DNA from: PLanc-01 sp035342095
GTDB lineage: Bacteria; Planctomycetota; Phycisphaerae; Sedimentisphaerales; Anaerobacaceae
Direction: 5' to 3'
NCBI GenBank assembly: GCA_035342095.1
Contig: DAOQWL010000018.1
Coordinates: 14,178 to 78,177, forward strand
Length of the DNA stretch: 64,000 nt
Below, one piece after another: positions 34,633 to 43,167 of the stretch (position 1 is its first letter; each line of letters opens with the position of its first letter). The notes beneath the pieces were generated by a model, which worked only from the letters and a program-made list of their open reading frames with translations, was not told where the DNA came from and did no database searches. The translations under genes and the position numbers were made by a program.

Positions 34633-35180
34633 TCCGAATGAACCGCCGAGAGAGACAGCTTGCCGTCGGTTTGGCCGTGACCCTCGGGATCTGGGCCACC
34701 TGGGCCTTCGCCATCCAGCCGACGCAGGAACGCATTCGAACGCTGGAACGCATCCTGCCCGAGAAACAAACGCAAGTGCGAGATCTTCAGGCAAAGGGGA
34801 TCGAGTACGTCGCCCTGGAGAACCAGTTCAAGGACCTGCGGGCCAAGATGGCGTCCCAGGACCCGGGCTTCCAATTGTTGTCCTTTCTGGAGTCGATGAT
34901 CGCGCGTCACAAGCTGGCGGGCCATACCACGAAGCGGCAGGACGTCTTGCAGCCCCAGCCGGACTACTCGGAGACCGTCGTCACTATCGAAATGCAGGAC
35001 ATCACGCCCAAGCAGCTCATCGCCTTTCTGACCGCGGTCGAGACCGCCGATGCAGCGATCTGGGTCGGCAGCCTGCACATTCGCAAGGACGCCACGAACG
35101 ACGCCCTGCTCGATTGCACCATCGCCATCCACAATCCGCGTGTGGCCAGTCCCTCCGCGCAGGTCGCGCAAGCCCCCTGA
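34629..35180 (+). CDS. gspM: GspM/PilO-like periplasmic protein
   Basis: 183 residues, ATGA overlap with GspL. One transmembrane helix (LAVGLAVTLGIWATWAFAI, about 11-29), a coiled coil (QERIRTLERILPEKQTQVRD), and a ferredoxin-like C-terminal domain with VTIEMQDITPKQLIAFLTAV. This is the PilO/GspM layout. It would pair with GspL in the inner-membrane platform and is the last gene of the operon. No terminator with a T-run follows; the next feature is the first leader repeat. Confidence 0.8.
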   Translation: MIRMNRRERQLAVGLAVTLGIWATWAFAIQPTQERIRTLERILPEKQTQVRDLQAKGIEYVALENQFKDLRAKMASQDPGFQLLSFLESMIARHKLAGHTTKRQDVLQPQPDYSETVVTIEMQDITPKQLIAFLTAVETADAAIWVGSLHIRKDATNDALLDCTIAIHNPRVASPSAQVAQAP

Positions 35181-35340
35181 CACTTGGGGACGACCCGAGT
35201 CTCCGCCAACCGCACCCGAACCATCACGCCGAACGAGGTGAAGCATCCGCCCGCCGGACGCAAATGCAGCCCGTCCTATCACGCGGACCGGCCTGCATTC
35301 CCACATTGCAGAATACTCTGATATTTTCTGTGGAATTATG

Positions 35341-35369
35341 TTGACACATGAGGGGGGGGTATCGAAAAT
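35341..35369 (+). promoter_or_regulatory. Sigma70-type promoter in repeat R1
   Basis: TTGACA at 35341-35346, a 17-bp spacer with a run of eight G, and GAAAAT at 35364-35369. Position is conserved in the other two repeats. Confidence 0.6.
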
Positions 35370-35468
35370 GATGAGTGTGTGGGCGGGCTGAGACTGGCGC
35401 CTTTAGTCGAGCGAAGTGATTCTGACCTTGCAGCGGCGAGCAAGGGGTCGTTTGGGCGAGTGCAGTAG

Positions 35469-35491
35469 CGCTCTTTCGGGAGAAAGGAGCG
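35469..35491 (+). promoter_or_regulatory. Shine-Dalgarno hairpin in repeat R1
   Basis: CGCTCTTTC pairs with GAAAGGAGCG (one bulged G) around a GGGA tetraloop of the GNRA class. The 3' arm contains AAAGGAG, the Shine-Dalgarno for the GTG at 35498, so folding would hide the ribosome site. The hairpin is identical in R2 and R3. Confidence 0.6.
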
Positions 35492-35497
35492 AACGCG

Positions 35498-36016
35498 GTG
35501 GGTTGCGACGAGAGGCAAAGAGGGATTCGGAGGGCACGCGGGCATCCGCCGAAGGAGCGGCGTGGCCGCCCAATCATCCATTGTTTGCTGGCAATTGCGG
35601 GATTCGTATTTGCACAATCCGCATATGGCGGAGGCGGCGTATCGAGCTGCGGGTACTCTCATCCGGAGGGGTGGGGTTCGGGAATATCGACCACCCAGAG
35701 TGGGTCCAGCGCCTCGAACGGCTCGCGAGATGTCACCGTATCCGAAAACTCGACGGACTGGGGCTACCCGGCACCGTTCCTGTATAACCAGTGGTACAAA
35801 GGCAACCTGGACTTCACGGCGTACACGGTATCTGGCTACAGCGCTGAGCCCCAGGCGAGCATTCTGGTGGCAAGCGCGGGCGTAGACGGTTACGCCTATG
35901 CTCTCGGCAACATCGAGGTCAATGACCCCGACTACTACTACCTCCGCCTGTACGGCGAGGCAATCTACAATATCGGCGGAACGACTTCGCTCACGCTATC
36001 CGGGAACATCCAGTAA
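35498..36016 (+). CDS. Small secreted beta-rich protein (module 1)
   Basis: 172 residues starting at GTG 35498, with AAAGGAG 8 bases upstream. The first ~27 residues (VGCDERQRGIRRARGHPPKE and on) are encoded by the R1 repeat and give a basic n-region; PIIHCLLAIAGFVFAQSAYG is the hydrophobic core and likely cleavage site. The mature part is rich in Ser, Gly, Tyr and Asn with alternating patterns (SGYSAEPQASILVASAGVDG, YYYLRLYGEAIYNIG), suggesting a beta-sandwich or fibre-like fold. I do not recognise a family. Proteins of similar style lie at 40333 and 44789, each upstream of a large secreted protein. Confidence 0.65.
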   Translation: MGCDERQRGIRRARGHPPKERRGRPIIHCLLAIAGFVFAQSAYGGGGVSSCGYSHPEGWGSGISTTQSGSSASNGSRDVTVSENSTDWGYPAPFLYNQWYKGNLDFTAYTVSGYSAEPQASILVASAGVDGYAYALGNIEVNDPDYYYLRLYGEAIYNIGGTTSLTLSGNIQ

Positions 36017-36053
36017 CAAGCGACGGGGTGAACGCCCTGTAGAGAACCCAGGT

Positions 36054-36086
36054 GCCTGCCGGCCCCAGCGACTGGGGCCGGCAGGC
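36054..36086 (+). promoter_or_regulatory. Strong intergenic hairpin (processing or attenuation element)
   Basis: A perfect 13-bp stem, GCCTGCCGGCCCC with GGGGCCGGCAGGC, encloses the loop AGCGACT. No T-run follows, so it is not a classic terminator; the next gene's Shine-Dalgarno begins about 8 bases downstream. It lies between the small secreted protein and the next gene, as a similar stem does at 41225-41266. Confidence 0.6.
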
Positions 36087-36105
36087 ATCCCCAAAGGAGC
36101 AGAAC

Positions 36106-36408
36106 ATGGACAGCAAACGGACCTGGCTAGTGCGAGCGGGACTGCTCGCGGCAATCATCAGCACGTTGTTGTGCCTGAGCACAGGCAAGGTTAAAGGCAA
36201 TCGGGGGCTGCCGCCGGGCCTCCGCCGATTTGCAGAAGCTGCGACACCGCAGGAGGGAGCCACGGCACAACAACACCTCGGTGTCAATTTCCGCATGGCC
36301 GACGCTTCGCTGGAGGTTCGCGAGCAGGTGGATTTCCTCCTGACGCCTGCCCTGCTGGTACAGCAGGCGGTCTCAGACGGAGTCGTCCTGACATATCCTG
36401 AGGAGTAG
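36106..36408 (+). CDS. Short secreted protein matching the N-terminal part of the 41359 product
   Basis: 100 residues, ATG with AGGAG at good spacing. A signal peptide (TWLVRAGLLAAIISTLLCLS) is followed by a short polar part and REQVDFLLTPALLVQQAVSD. The block DFLLTPAL also occurs as TDFLLTPALFIQSVLSE at about residue 75 of the 602-residue protein at 41359, where it is followed in the same chain by the domain that here is a separate gene (36414). The two genes are 5 bp apart. So this looks like one half of a split gene, or the ancestor of a fusion. Function unknown. Confidence 0.7.
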   Translation: MDSKRTWLVRAGLLAAIISTLLCLSTGKVKGNRGLPPGLRRFAEAATPQEGATAQQHLGVNFRMADASLEVREQVDFLLTPALLVQQAVSDGVVLTYPEE

Positions 36409-36413
36409 GAACC

Positions 36414-38783
36414 ATGAAGAAGACATGCACTGGCCATCGGTGGCTGTGGATTGCTCTGACATTGACCGGCCTTGCCGCAACCGCAGGGATCGGTCTGTGT
36501 CAGATCCAGCCTTCCGGCAGGAACGCTGGATTGATCCAGTTCGACGTCATCAGCGAGATGAATTTGGACCTGACGCGAGACGGGAACTTGGTGGTGTTCA
36601 CCAGATGCTGGGTTTGCGAGGACTACTACGCTGCTTCCGTCGTCTGGACGGAGCCTCATGGAGGTCTCAGGGACATGAAGACCACCATCGTCTTCAGCGA
36701 CAAGGACGCCTTTCGCATGGACAACGACCATCATTCGTCCTGGGTCCCAATCAACACAACCTATGCGAAACCTCTTGGCGAACGGCCTGCATTCCGCTGG
36801 GGAGGAGGCTTCTATGGGAGCGAGGAGATGCGTTTTGCGGAGGCCGAGGCCCTCGCTCGACGCGTTTATGTCACCGATTTGGGGACCTCGAAGGGTCTGA
36901 AACCTGACGCGGAGGGCGTCGTCGAGGTGAACGTTCCCAAAGGTCCCGACAACATCGCAAGAAGACTGGCTCGCCTGAGGGTTCGTGCCCGGGACGACCG
37001 AATCGAATCGATGGAGTTGCTTGGCAATCATAGACAATCCCTTGCCCAAATCAGGTATGAGTACGAACAAGGCACCAGCCCGGCGCCCCTCGCCACGCTG
37101 GTTGCCGAACTGCCTGTGAGGCCGGAAACGCTCGGGCTCAACGCGACAGTGACACTGACCGACCGCGACGGGAACCAGAGGACTCACAACGTCCCCGATG
37201 TCAATTACGTCTCTCACAAGGGCGGAAGGACATGCACCGTGACCTATCAGGACGTGAAAGCAGGCGACAAGACCTTGCGGCTCCCTGTACGGATCACGGT
37301 GCAGCGGAGCGACAACAAGCGGCTGGTTCGGTCCGCGAGACTGATGAACTTCAAACGCGTGACGTTGGACAAGGATGAAGTACAGGCGGCCGCCAGAGCA
37401 TTTGGCATGTTGGATGGTGAATACCCGACCTTAATCCGCCTCGTGGACAAGTTTCTGGAGCATGAAGCCAGACTGGGACCCCCGCCGGTCGATCCTAACG
37501 ACTTGACCGTCGTCAGAAGACTGATCGCCAGGTATCCGATGTGGGAGCAGCCGGCACCACCGAGGCCGAGCGAACCCACGCCAGTGACCCGCCCGCTGCC
37601 GGAACAGATGGAAACCACCAGGGAGGACTGGCTCAAGCAAATCGAAGCCAAGAAGCGGGAGCAGGCGGAACAGCGCGAACAGGTGCAGAAGTGGCGTCAA
37701 GAAGTGGCCAAAATGCCGCGTCCCCCACGCAAGGAAGTCAAGCCTGACGACGTGCGTCTGATCCGTCAACTGGATGCCTATTACGCAAAGCGGTTCTCCA
37801 CAATCCAGGGCACGGTTCCGGAAGACGAATCCGAACTCTGGAACCTGAGCCGAAAGCTCCCGGAGATCCTGCGGTATCATCGCGTCTCGCCCTTGCCCGA
37901 GGACCAGCCGCCCGAACCGAACGATCTCGACCGCGCGTTGATCCGCCGATTGAGAACACACTACGAGAAATGCACCGCTCGGCAGGACCAGGGCTTGGGC
38001 GGGCAGTTCAAGGCCCTCGACGCGCTGATCCGCCTGGACTTGATCGTCAAGGACTACGACGCCTACGAGGGACACGTCGCTCGGTATCTTCAGATGCTTC
38101 GCGACGCCGACCTGAACGAGATGTACATGGCCGGTGGACATCGCCACATCGCGAAACTCGTGGAGGTGGGCCAATACGAGAAAGCGGACAGGCTGTTCCG
38201 CCAATGGGCCGACCGGTCGGCGGCCGTCAACGATGCCGATGGGATCTTCCGATTCTGCGGGATGAGTCTGGGCGGCCGAGCGGACCCGTGGGCCGCGGTC
38301 CAACTGCTGGATCGATTCCTGAAAAGATCCGGCCTGTCTGCGGTCGAGCGATACGAGACGCTGGCCTGGCGAGCGATCGCCTTCGACAAAATGGACAAGC
38401 TGCTGGCCGATCCCGATCCCGACGACGAGTCCCACAAGGCGCAGGCTCGATGGATGCTCCGCGGCGCAACGCGGGCCGATATTGCCGCCAAGGTCCAGGC
38501 GGCGATTCTCGAAGCAGTGTCCGCCTGGGGGGCATTGGGTCCCGCTCGGCTGTCTGAAGCCAAGCCCTATTCCACTGCCTCTATGAGTACCCAGATGAGG
38601 AATGCAATCGAGGCCCCTGACGCCACGCGATTGCAGGAGACATCCGCCGAGTTGGACCAGATCGTCCGCCAGCGGACTGCCCAACGAGGCGCTGCATCAC
38701 GGCCGAGCGAAGTCAAACCGTCAGAAAGGTCCAGCCGGCAACGGACTGGCAGTCCCGATAAGGACAAGCGAGGTGCGAATTGA
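36414..38783 (+). CDS. Large secreted protein of unknown family (module 1)
   Basis: 789 residues. The signal peptide WLWIALTLTGLAATAGIGLC may also be a lipoprotein signal. A beta-rich N-terminal domain contains TRCWVCEDYYAASVVWTEPH and a MRFAEAEALARR block; a central charged Pro-rich linker (about 365-440, with a Glu/Gln/Arg-rich helix) follows; then a helical C-terminal half with YDAYEGHVARYLQMLRDADL and VEVGQYEKADRLFRQWADR that looks TPR-like. It is clearly paralogous to the product of 41359 (EPH block, KGGR-x-YT/CT block, GQ(F/Y)-A-(E/D)RL block). No known enzyme motif was seen. AGGAG lies upstream of the ATG. Probably periplasmic or secreted. Confidence 0.78.
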   Translation: MKKTCTGHRWLWIALTLTGLAATAGIGLCQIQPSGRNAGLIQFDVISEMNLDLTRDGNLVVFTRCWVCEDYYAASVVWTEPHGGLRDMKTTIVFSDKDAFRMDNDHHSSWVPINTTYAKPLGERPAFRWGGGFYGSEEMRFAEAEALARRVYVTDLGTSKGLKPDAEGVVEVNVPKGPDNIARRLARLRVRARDDRIESMELLGNHRQSLAQIRYEYEQGTSPAPLATLVAELPVRPETLGLNATVTLTDRDGNQRTHNVPDVNYVSHKGGRTCTVTYQDVKAGDKTLRLPVRITVQRSDNKRLVRSARLMNFKRVTLDKDEVQAAARAFGMLDGEYPTLIRLVDKFLEHEARLGPPPVDPNDLTVVRRLIARYPMWEQPAPPRPSEPTPVTRPLPEQMETTREDWLKQIEAKKREQAEQREQVQKWRQEVAKMPRPPRKEVKPDDVRLIRQLDAYYAKRFSTIQGTVPEDESELWNLSRKLPEILRYHRVSPLPEDQPPEPNDLDRALIRRLRTHYEKCTARQDQGLGGQFKALDALIRLDLIVKDYDAYEGHVARYLQMLRDADLNEMYMAGGHRHIAKLVEVGQYEKADRLFRQWADRSAAVNDADGIFRFCGMSLGGRADPWAAVQLLDRFLKRSGLSAVERYETLAWRAIAFDKMDKLLADPDPDDESHKAQARWMLRGATRADIAAKVQAAILEAVSAWGALGPARLSEAKPYSTASMSTQMRNAIEAPDATRLQETSAELDQIVRQRTAQRGAASRPSEVKPSERSSRQRTGSPDKDKRGAN

Positions 38784-38914
38784 AGCACACCTGATGGCGC
38801 ATCTGGGATGGAATCCGGGCACACTCAGCCCTGCCAAACGACACCCTACCCGAGCCCGCCTGCACTCCCATATCGCGAAATATTGTGATATTCTCTACAG
38901 AATACAGAATTATG

Positions 38915-38942
38915 TTGACACATGCAGGGGGGTATCTAAAAT
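38915..38942 (+). promoter_or_regulatory. Sigma70-type promoter in repeat R2
   Basis: TTGACA at 38915-38920, 16-bp spacer, TAAAAT at 38937-38942. The transcript would start near 38950, leaving a structured leader of about 120 bases before the start codon region. Identical to R3. Confidence 0.65.
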
Positions 38943-39041
38943 GACAGATGTGTGGGCGAGCCGAGGCTGGCGCCTTTGGTCAACTGAAGCGATTTCGACG
39001 TTACAGCGGCGAGTAAGAGGTCGTTTGGGCGAGTGCATTAG

Positions 39042-39064
39042 CGCTCTTTCGGGAGAAAGGAGCG
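39042..39064 (+). promoter_or_regulatory. Shine-Dalgarno hairpin in repeat R2
   Basis: CGCTCTTTC / GGGA / GAAAGGAGCG, same hairpin as in R1 and R3, hiding AAAGGAG. Here the conserved GTG at 39071 opens a 36-codon frame that ends at a TGA inside the prepilin signal region, while the prepilin frame itself starts from TTG 39076 or further upstream. Confidence 0.6.
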
Positions 39065-39075
39065 AAGGCGGTGGG

Positions 39076-40014
39076 TTGCAACGAGAGGCACAGAGGAATT
39101 CCGAGGGCGAGCGGGCATCCGCCAAGGCGGGGCAGATCTGCAATCATCCATTATCCTCCATCAATTTCCGCGGTTTCACGCTGATCGAGTTGCTCGTGGT
39201 GATTGCGGTGATCGCGGTGTTGATGGCGATCCTGCTGCCCGTGCTGGGTCGGGTCCGCAAGCAGGCGAGGGCGGTAGTCTGCCGGTCCAACCTAAGACAA
39301 TGGGGACAAATCCTGGCGACCTACACGGCGGAAAACGACGGCCGTCTCGCATGTCACAACACAAGCCTGTTTACGGCGGCGTGGCTCTTTCAGGGGGCTA
39401 CCCCCGTCGATGGAGGCGACCTTGGCTTGCGGCCAGTGACTCTGTCCGCCGACACAGAACGGATTCGCTGTTGCCCCACAGCCGCAAGAGAGGTCGTCGG
39501 TGCCGGTCTTGGTACTATAATGAAGAACTCGATCATTTGCGTGCAGTTCAGGGATGCATCCACCACATTTCAGGCATGGGAGATACTGTACCCTTCCCCG
39601 GCCTTTCGGGGCAGCTACGGGTTCAACGAGTGGCTGCTTACCGGTCACTTCAACTTCACAAACCCGACGGACCATCGGCGTTACGTGAATCTGAGCAGCA
39701 TTCGGACGCAACCCAGCACTATCCCCGCGCTTCTCGACGCCACGCGTCCCAGCGGCAGTCCCCTCTCTGGAGACAGTCCACCGGAAAAAGGGGATATCGG
39801 TATTCGCAGCGAAATGGGCCGTTTCTGCGTGAATCGACACGATGGGTATGTCAACGGTCTGTTCCTGGACTGGTCTGTGAGGCAAATTGGGCTCAAGGAA
39901 TTGTGGACCTTGAAGTGGCGAGAGGACTTCGACACTGCCGGACGATGGACCAAGGCAGGCAACGTCCAGCCCGAAGACTGGCCCGAATGGATGAGAGGGT
40001 TCAAGGAGTATTGA
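39076..40014 (+). CDS. Prepilin-type protein with H-x-GYVN...DWSVR C-terminal block (module 2)
   Basis: About 312 residues if TTG 39076 is used; ATG 38941 is in frame but overlaps the predicted -10. No ATG lies close to the prepilin signal. RGFTLIELLVVIAVIAVL with Glu+5 is followed by LLPVLGRVRKQARAVVCRSN, the usual planctomycete pseudopilin helix. The C-terminus has RFCVNRHDGYVNGLFLDWSV, then GLKELWTLKW and DWPEWMRGFKEY. This corresponds to the H-X9-DG class of Planctomycetota prepilins, whose role is unknown. The leader before FTLIE is encoded by R2. It is paralogous to the protein at 47029. Likely assembled or exported by the T2SS upstream. Confidence 0.82.
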   Translation: MQREAQRNSEGERASAKAGQICNHPLSSINFRGFTLIELLVVIAVIAVLMAILLPVLGRVRKQARAVVCRSNLRQWGQILATYTAENDGRLACHNTSLFTAAWLFQGATPVDGGDLGLRPVTLSADTERIRCCPTAAREVVGAGLGTIMKNSIICVQFRDASTTFQAWEILYPSPAFRGSYGFNEWLLTGHFNFTNPTDHRRYVNLSSIRTQPSTIPALLDATRPSGSPLSGDSPPEKGDIGIRSEMGRFCVNRHDGYVNGLFLDWSVRQIGLKELWTLKWREDFDTAGRWTKAGNVQPEDWPEWMRGFKEY

Positions 40015-40332
40015 GCCACCTATTCAGATAGAGCTGAGGGGCAGAAGAATGCGATCCCGTATTCCGCTGACAAGAGTGCACGAAGCATACGTGACGACTC
40101 AAGATGCCATTGCGCTGGAAACATCAGGGAGAGCGTGCGATCAGAACTGGTTCCGAGTTCTGGAACAGCAGGATGGAATGCGCGAGTATTCGGGACGGAA
40201 GGGTTGAACTGTGGGGCAAAGCAACACAAGAAGGTGAGACATATGATACGAGGACCGTGAGACGTGTAACAAATCAAAGACATACGCCTCGTCACAAGAG
40301 TGTTCCCTATTCTACAGAAAAGGAGATCAGGA
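40015..40332. other. Intergenic region, no gene recognised
   Basis: 318 bp between the prepilin-type gene and the small secreted gene. Short frames exist on both strands but none is family-like or has a good ribosome site. I see no strong hairpin or promoter. Base composition becomes more AT-rich here than in the secretion operon. Confidence 0.4.
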
Positions 40333-41127
40333 ATGGAGTCTGACATGAAGTGGATTCTGATGGTCGTAGCTGCAGTCGCGATCATGAGCGAGAACAGCGC
40401 CGAGGCTACGTATGTGCAGTCGGGCCCGAGTGCCTGGGTAGTGGAAGAAGATCCTGCAGACATAGAAAGTTCCAACAAGGTGAAGTATAGTATAGTGGAT
40501 ACTGATGCAGAGGACTGGGCGTACTGTCATTGCCGGGTGTACACCCGACTCTGGGTGGCGGCATCAGACGTTGCATCGCAACGTGCGGCAGTGACGGCGT
40601 ACGGCACTGCTTATTGGAACACATCCTGGGAGTGGGAGGGCCCTCCGAGCGAACCACCAGGGGGGACGCTCGCCTGGGGTGTAGACGCCGATGGGCGTGC
40701 CGATGCGTGGGGGGCAACCGATCCAGGAAATGACGGCACTGCGCTGAGTGAAGCATATGCGTCCGCGTCAGCATCTCTTGCGCGTGACAGTGGCACGTTC
40801 TATGGAGGTGCCTTTGCCGAAGGATCTGCTTGGTGCAGTGACCTCGGTTTCTACAATGGCAACACCACTGGCAATGCTGGCTTCGATGGCACCCCCACTT
40901 GGGTGTCTGCTGCCGGTGCGTACGCAGCCTTCATCGACTGGACCCTTTCCGGCAGCGGCAACGATTCCATCGCGGTCGGCACATCCTATGTTAACGTTAC
41001 AGGCATTGCGTATTGCTATGGTGACGCCCTGGCTGTCGCTTCATACCCCGGCTCCCAGTCCGAAGCAACTACACAGACATATGCTGTTACAGATGCATGG
41101 TTCGCTGCCACACTGACATCCAATTGA
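40333..41127 (+). CDS. Small secreted beta-rich protein (module 2)
   Basis: 264 residues, ATG with AGGAG 7 bases upstream. Signal peptide WILMVVAAVAIMSENSAEAT. The mature part is very rich in Ala, Ser, Asp, Tyr and Trp, with alternating strands (GTAYWNTSWEWEGP, ALSEAYASASASLARDSG, DALAVASYPGSQSEA). No catalytic motif is visible. The composition recalls the proteins at 35498 and 44789. The gene directly precedes a large secreted paralogue, with a strong hairpin between them. Function unknown; a structural or surface-exposed role is possible. Confidence 0.72.
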   Translation: MESDMKWILMVVAAVAIMSENSAEATYVQSGPSAWVVEEDPADIESSNKVKYSIVDTDAEDWAYCHCRVYTRLWVAASDVASQRAAVTAYGTAYWNTSWEWEGPPSEPPGGTLAWGVDADGRADAWGATDPGNDGTALSEAYASASASLARDSGTFYGGAFAEGSAWCSDLGFYNGNTTGNAGFDGTPTWVSAAGAYAAFIDWTLSGSGNDSIAVGTSYVNVTGIAYCYGDALAVASYPGSQSEATTQTYAVTDAWFAATLTSN

Positions 41128-41224
41128 CATGCGAATAGTACAAAGGACTGTGTTATATCAGCGGTTATCCGGACATGGTTGGATTTGTCAACCCGCCAAC
41201 ATACAGGACTGGTGGTACGAGTCG

Positions 41225-41266
41225 GCCGATGCTGGGAGCACCGCGTTCGGCGCTCCCGGCATCGGC
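41225..41266 (+). promoter_or_regulatory. Strong intergenic hairpin
   Basis: GCCGATGCTGGGAGC pairs with GCTCCCGGCATCGGC over 15 positions with one T-G wobble; the 12-base loop is ACCGCGTTCGGC. No T-run follows. It lies between the small secreted protein (40333) and the large secreted protein (41359), as the hairpin at 36054-36086 does in module 1, but the sequences differ. Confidence 0.6.
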
Positions 41267-41358
41267 GCAGGAGGGAGATTGTTGGCGTGTATACGACCCT
41301 GCGTGTGGGTATTGTGTACACACGATGTGCGCAGTCGTTTGAATAGTGGGGTATCAAG

Positions 41359-43167
41359 ATGATGAAGTCAAACGCAAACAGGGTACGACTGCATTGTCTG
41401 GGGATCGTCATCCTGTTGAGGGCACTACTATTGATGGGCCCGTCGTCCAACAAATGTGGCGAGTTGTGGGCTGAGACAGGCTCCAATATGAAGCTCGGCG
41501 AGAAAGAGCGGGTGAAGGCAACTGCCCTGGAGACGGTGACGAGGATGGCGACAGCGGGGTTTGCCCCATCGCTGGAGATGAAAGAAAACACGGACTTCCT
41601 GCTCACACCAGCACTGTTCATTCAATCCGTGCTCTCCGAGGATTCGCTTTCAGTGGATCAACAGTCACAGGCCGCGCGCTTCGATGCCATCATCGAACTC
41701 GATGCTCCCCTATGCGGCAAGCATGTGGTTCTGTTCGCCCGCTACTGGGTCTCGATAGATTCCTATCGCATGGCAGTGGTGTGGGCCGAGCCGCATGCAA
41801 GTGCGATCAACTTCCCCATCTATCCGGCGACTCTGAACGTGGCCAGCGATCAAAACTGCTTTGCGATCAGCCATCAACTGCTGCACATGTATGATGGCGT
41901 TTATTCCAAACCAATCGGTCTTCGCGGCCCCTTTCGACACCGCTTCAACAGTTATTCTCTCTCTGACATTCGTTTCGCGGAACAGGAAACCCTCAACTTG
42001 CTCAACGGCGTGGAAGATGATCGCGAGGACAATGCGAAAGGCAGCCAGCCTCGCAGGCGACACATCGTCTTACCCGAACGACCGATCACCGTGGGTTTCA
42101 CCGGAAAAGGCCCAACGATTACTGTCAATGGCGAGAGTCGCGAGTATTCCGAGCTTGAAACCATCGACCGGAAGGGAGGTCGTAACTACACATTGAACCA
42201 CGAGGTTCTGAAGATCGCCGGCCAAGAAGTATCCATGCCCATTCGGATTGTCGCCTGTTCCGGCGATGACGCCCGCGTTCTGCAATCCGCGCGTCTGTGT
42301 AGTTTCGCCCCGTGTGAGATGAGTAACACCGATCGCATCGAGGCCGAAGCACACCGGTTCGGTGACTTCGACTCATATGATGTGAACTGCCGCGATCTTC
42401 TTCTGAAGTACTGGATGAAACCCACGAGTGATGTCTCGCCTGCGGATGCCAACTCGCTGCGAGAGCTATCCACGCATTTCACTGCTGCGGACGTCACGGC
42501 CGCCACGCCGGGCGAACGACTGAGGCGAGTCAATCAGCTCATCCAACTGCATTGGATGTTGGCCGACGCCGACCGTCTGGAGGAGGACTTCCGCGAATAC
42601 ATCTGCCTGCTGTCAGCGAACAGCCTCGACCGAATGATCCTCTTCGGAGGACAAAACGTGATCGAGATAACCATCCGGTGGGGTCAGTTTCATGCCGCTG
42701 AGAGGCTACTGCCGCTGTGGTTGGACGCGGCCCTTTCACAAAACGATCCCAACTCCCTGCTGGACTTCGCCTCCGCGAATCTCGCAGCCAAACGATTCTG
42801 GACCACACTGAAGCTCATTGAGAAGGTCCTGACAAATCGTACGATGCCCGCGGACCGGCGATTCGACACGCAGGCATATCACGCCATCGCGCTGTCAGGC
42901 ATCTGCCAGATGGCGTCCGACCCCGATCATATGATCGACCGGGAGTTGGACATCGCACAGGTCCGATGGGCATTGATCGACGCCGACGAGACGCGCCTTC
43001 TGACCCATGCGAAGGCAAGTCTGGCTGCGGCTGATCTGGCATACGCTGGGGTAGTCGATCCATCGAGAGAACATCGGTCTCTCAAGAAACGACTGGATGC
43101 AATGAAGCAGGCCATTGGGACAAATAGGAGTCAAGAGAATGAGACCACGGACCTGCAAGACAACTGA
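41359..43167 (+). CDS. Large secreted protein of unknown family (module 2), fused form
   Basis: 602 residues. A signal-like N-terminus (LHCLGIVILLRALLLMG) precedes a segment homologous to the separate 100-residue protein at 36106 (TDFLLTPALFIQS), and then the domain shared with the 789-residue protein at 36414: FARYWVSIDSYRMAVVWAEP, DIRFAEQETLNLL, IDRKGGRNYTLNHEVLKIAG. The C-terminal helical half (REYICLLSANSLDRMILFGG, WGQFHAAERLLPLWLD) matches that protein too. The charged linker of the 789-residue form is much shorter. No known enzyme motif was seen. Start at ATG 41359 or 41362. Confidence 0.78.
   Translation: MMKSNANRVRLHCLGIVILLRALLLMGPSSNKCGELWAETGSNMKLGEKERVKATALETVTRMATAGFAPSLEMKENTDFLLTPALFIQSVLSEDSLSVDQQSQAARFDAIIELDAPLCGKHVVLFARYWVSIDSYRMAVVWAEPHASAINFPIYPATLNVASDQNCFAISHQLLHMYDGVYSKPIGLRGPFRHRFNSYSLSDIRFAEQETLNLLNGVEDDREDNAKGSQPRRRHIVLPERPITVGFTGKGPTITVNGESREYSELETIDRKGGRNYTLNHEVLKIAGQEVSMPIRIVACSGDDARVLQSARLCSFAPCEMSNTDRIEAEAHRFGDFDSYDVNCRDLLLKYWMKPTSDVSPADANSLRELSTHFTAADVTAATPGERLRRVNQLIQLHWMLADADRLEEDFREYICLLSANSLDRMILFGGQNVIEITIRWGQFHAAERLLPLWLDAALSQNDPNSLLDFASANLAAKRFWTTLKLIEKVLTNRTMPADRRFDTQAYHAIALSGICQMASDPDHMIDRELDIAQVRWALIDADETRLLTHAKASLAAADLAYAGVVDPSREHRSLKKRLDAMKQAIGTNRSQENETTDLQDN

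Larger units (their letters stand above)
35290..35560 (+). repeat. Leader repeat copy 1 (R1)
   Basis: First of three related ~250-290 bp elements (others at 38857 and 43448). It shares with R2 a start near GCCTGCATTCCCA, then a common ATTATG leading into TTGACACATG and a G-run, and about 190 bp more, to past GGCATCCGCC. It is the most diverged copy: the -10 is GAAAAT, the frame that reads through R2/R3 from the -10 ATG has a stop here, and many single-base changes are spread along it. The element provides promoter, structured leader, Shine-Dalgarno, GTG and the first ~20 codons of the gene at 35498. Confidence 0.8.
38857..39150 (+). repeat. Leader repeat copy 2 (R2)
   Basis: Second copy of the leader. 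From TTGACA (38915) to the end of the Shine-Dalgarno hairpin (39064), 150 bases, it differs from R3 at a single position (near 38998). Upstream it has ATATTGTGATATTCTCTACA and a short duplication ACAGAAT-ACAGAAT absent from R3. Downstream it runs through GCATCCGCC into an ATC/CAT-rich stretch ending at the prepilin signal of the gene at 39076. Confidence 0.88.

Noticed and set aside
38941..39075. Translation of R2/R3 from the ATG inside TAAAATG (MTDVWASRGW...)
   Set aside because: The ATG overlaps the predicted -10 element, so it would lie upstream of the transcript start; R1 has a stop in this frame. Kept only as an alternative start for the prepilin.
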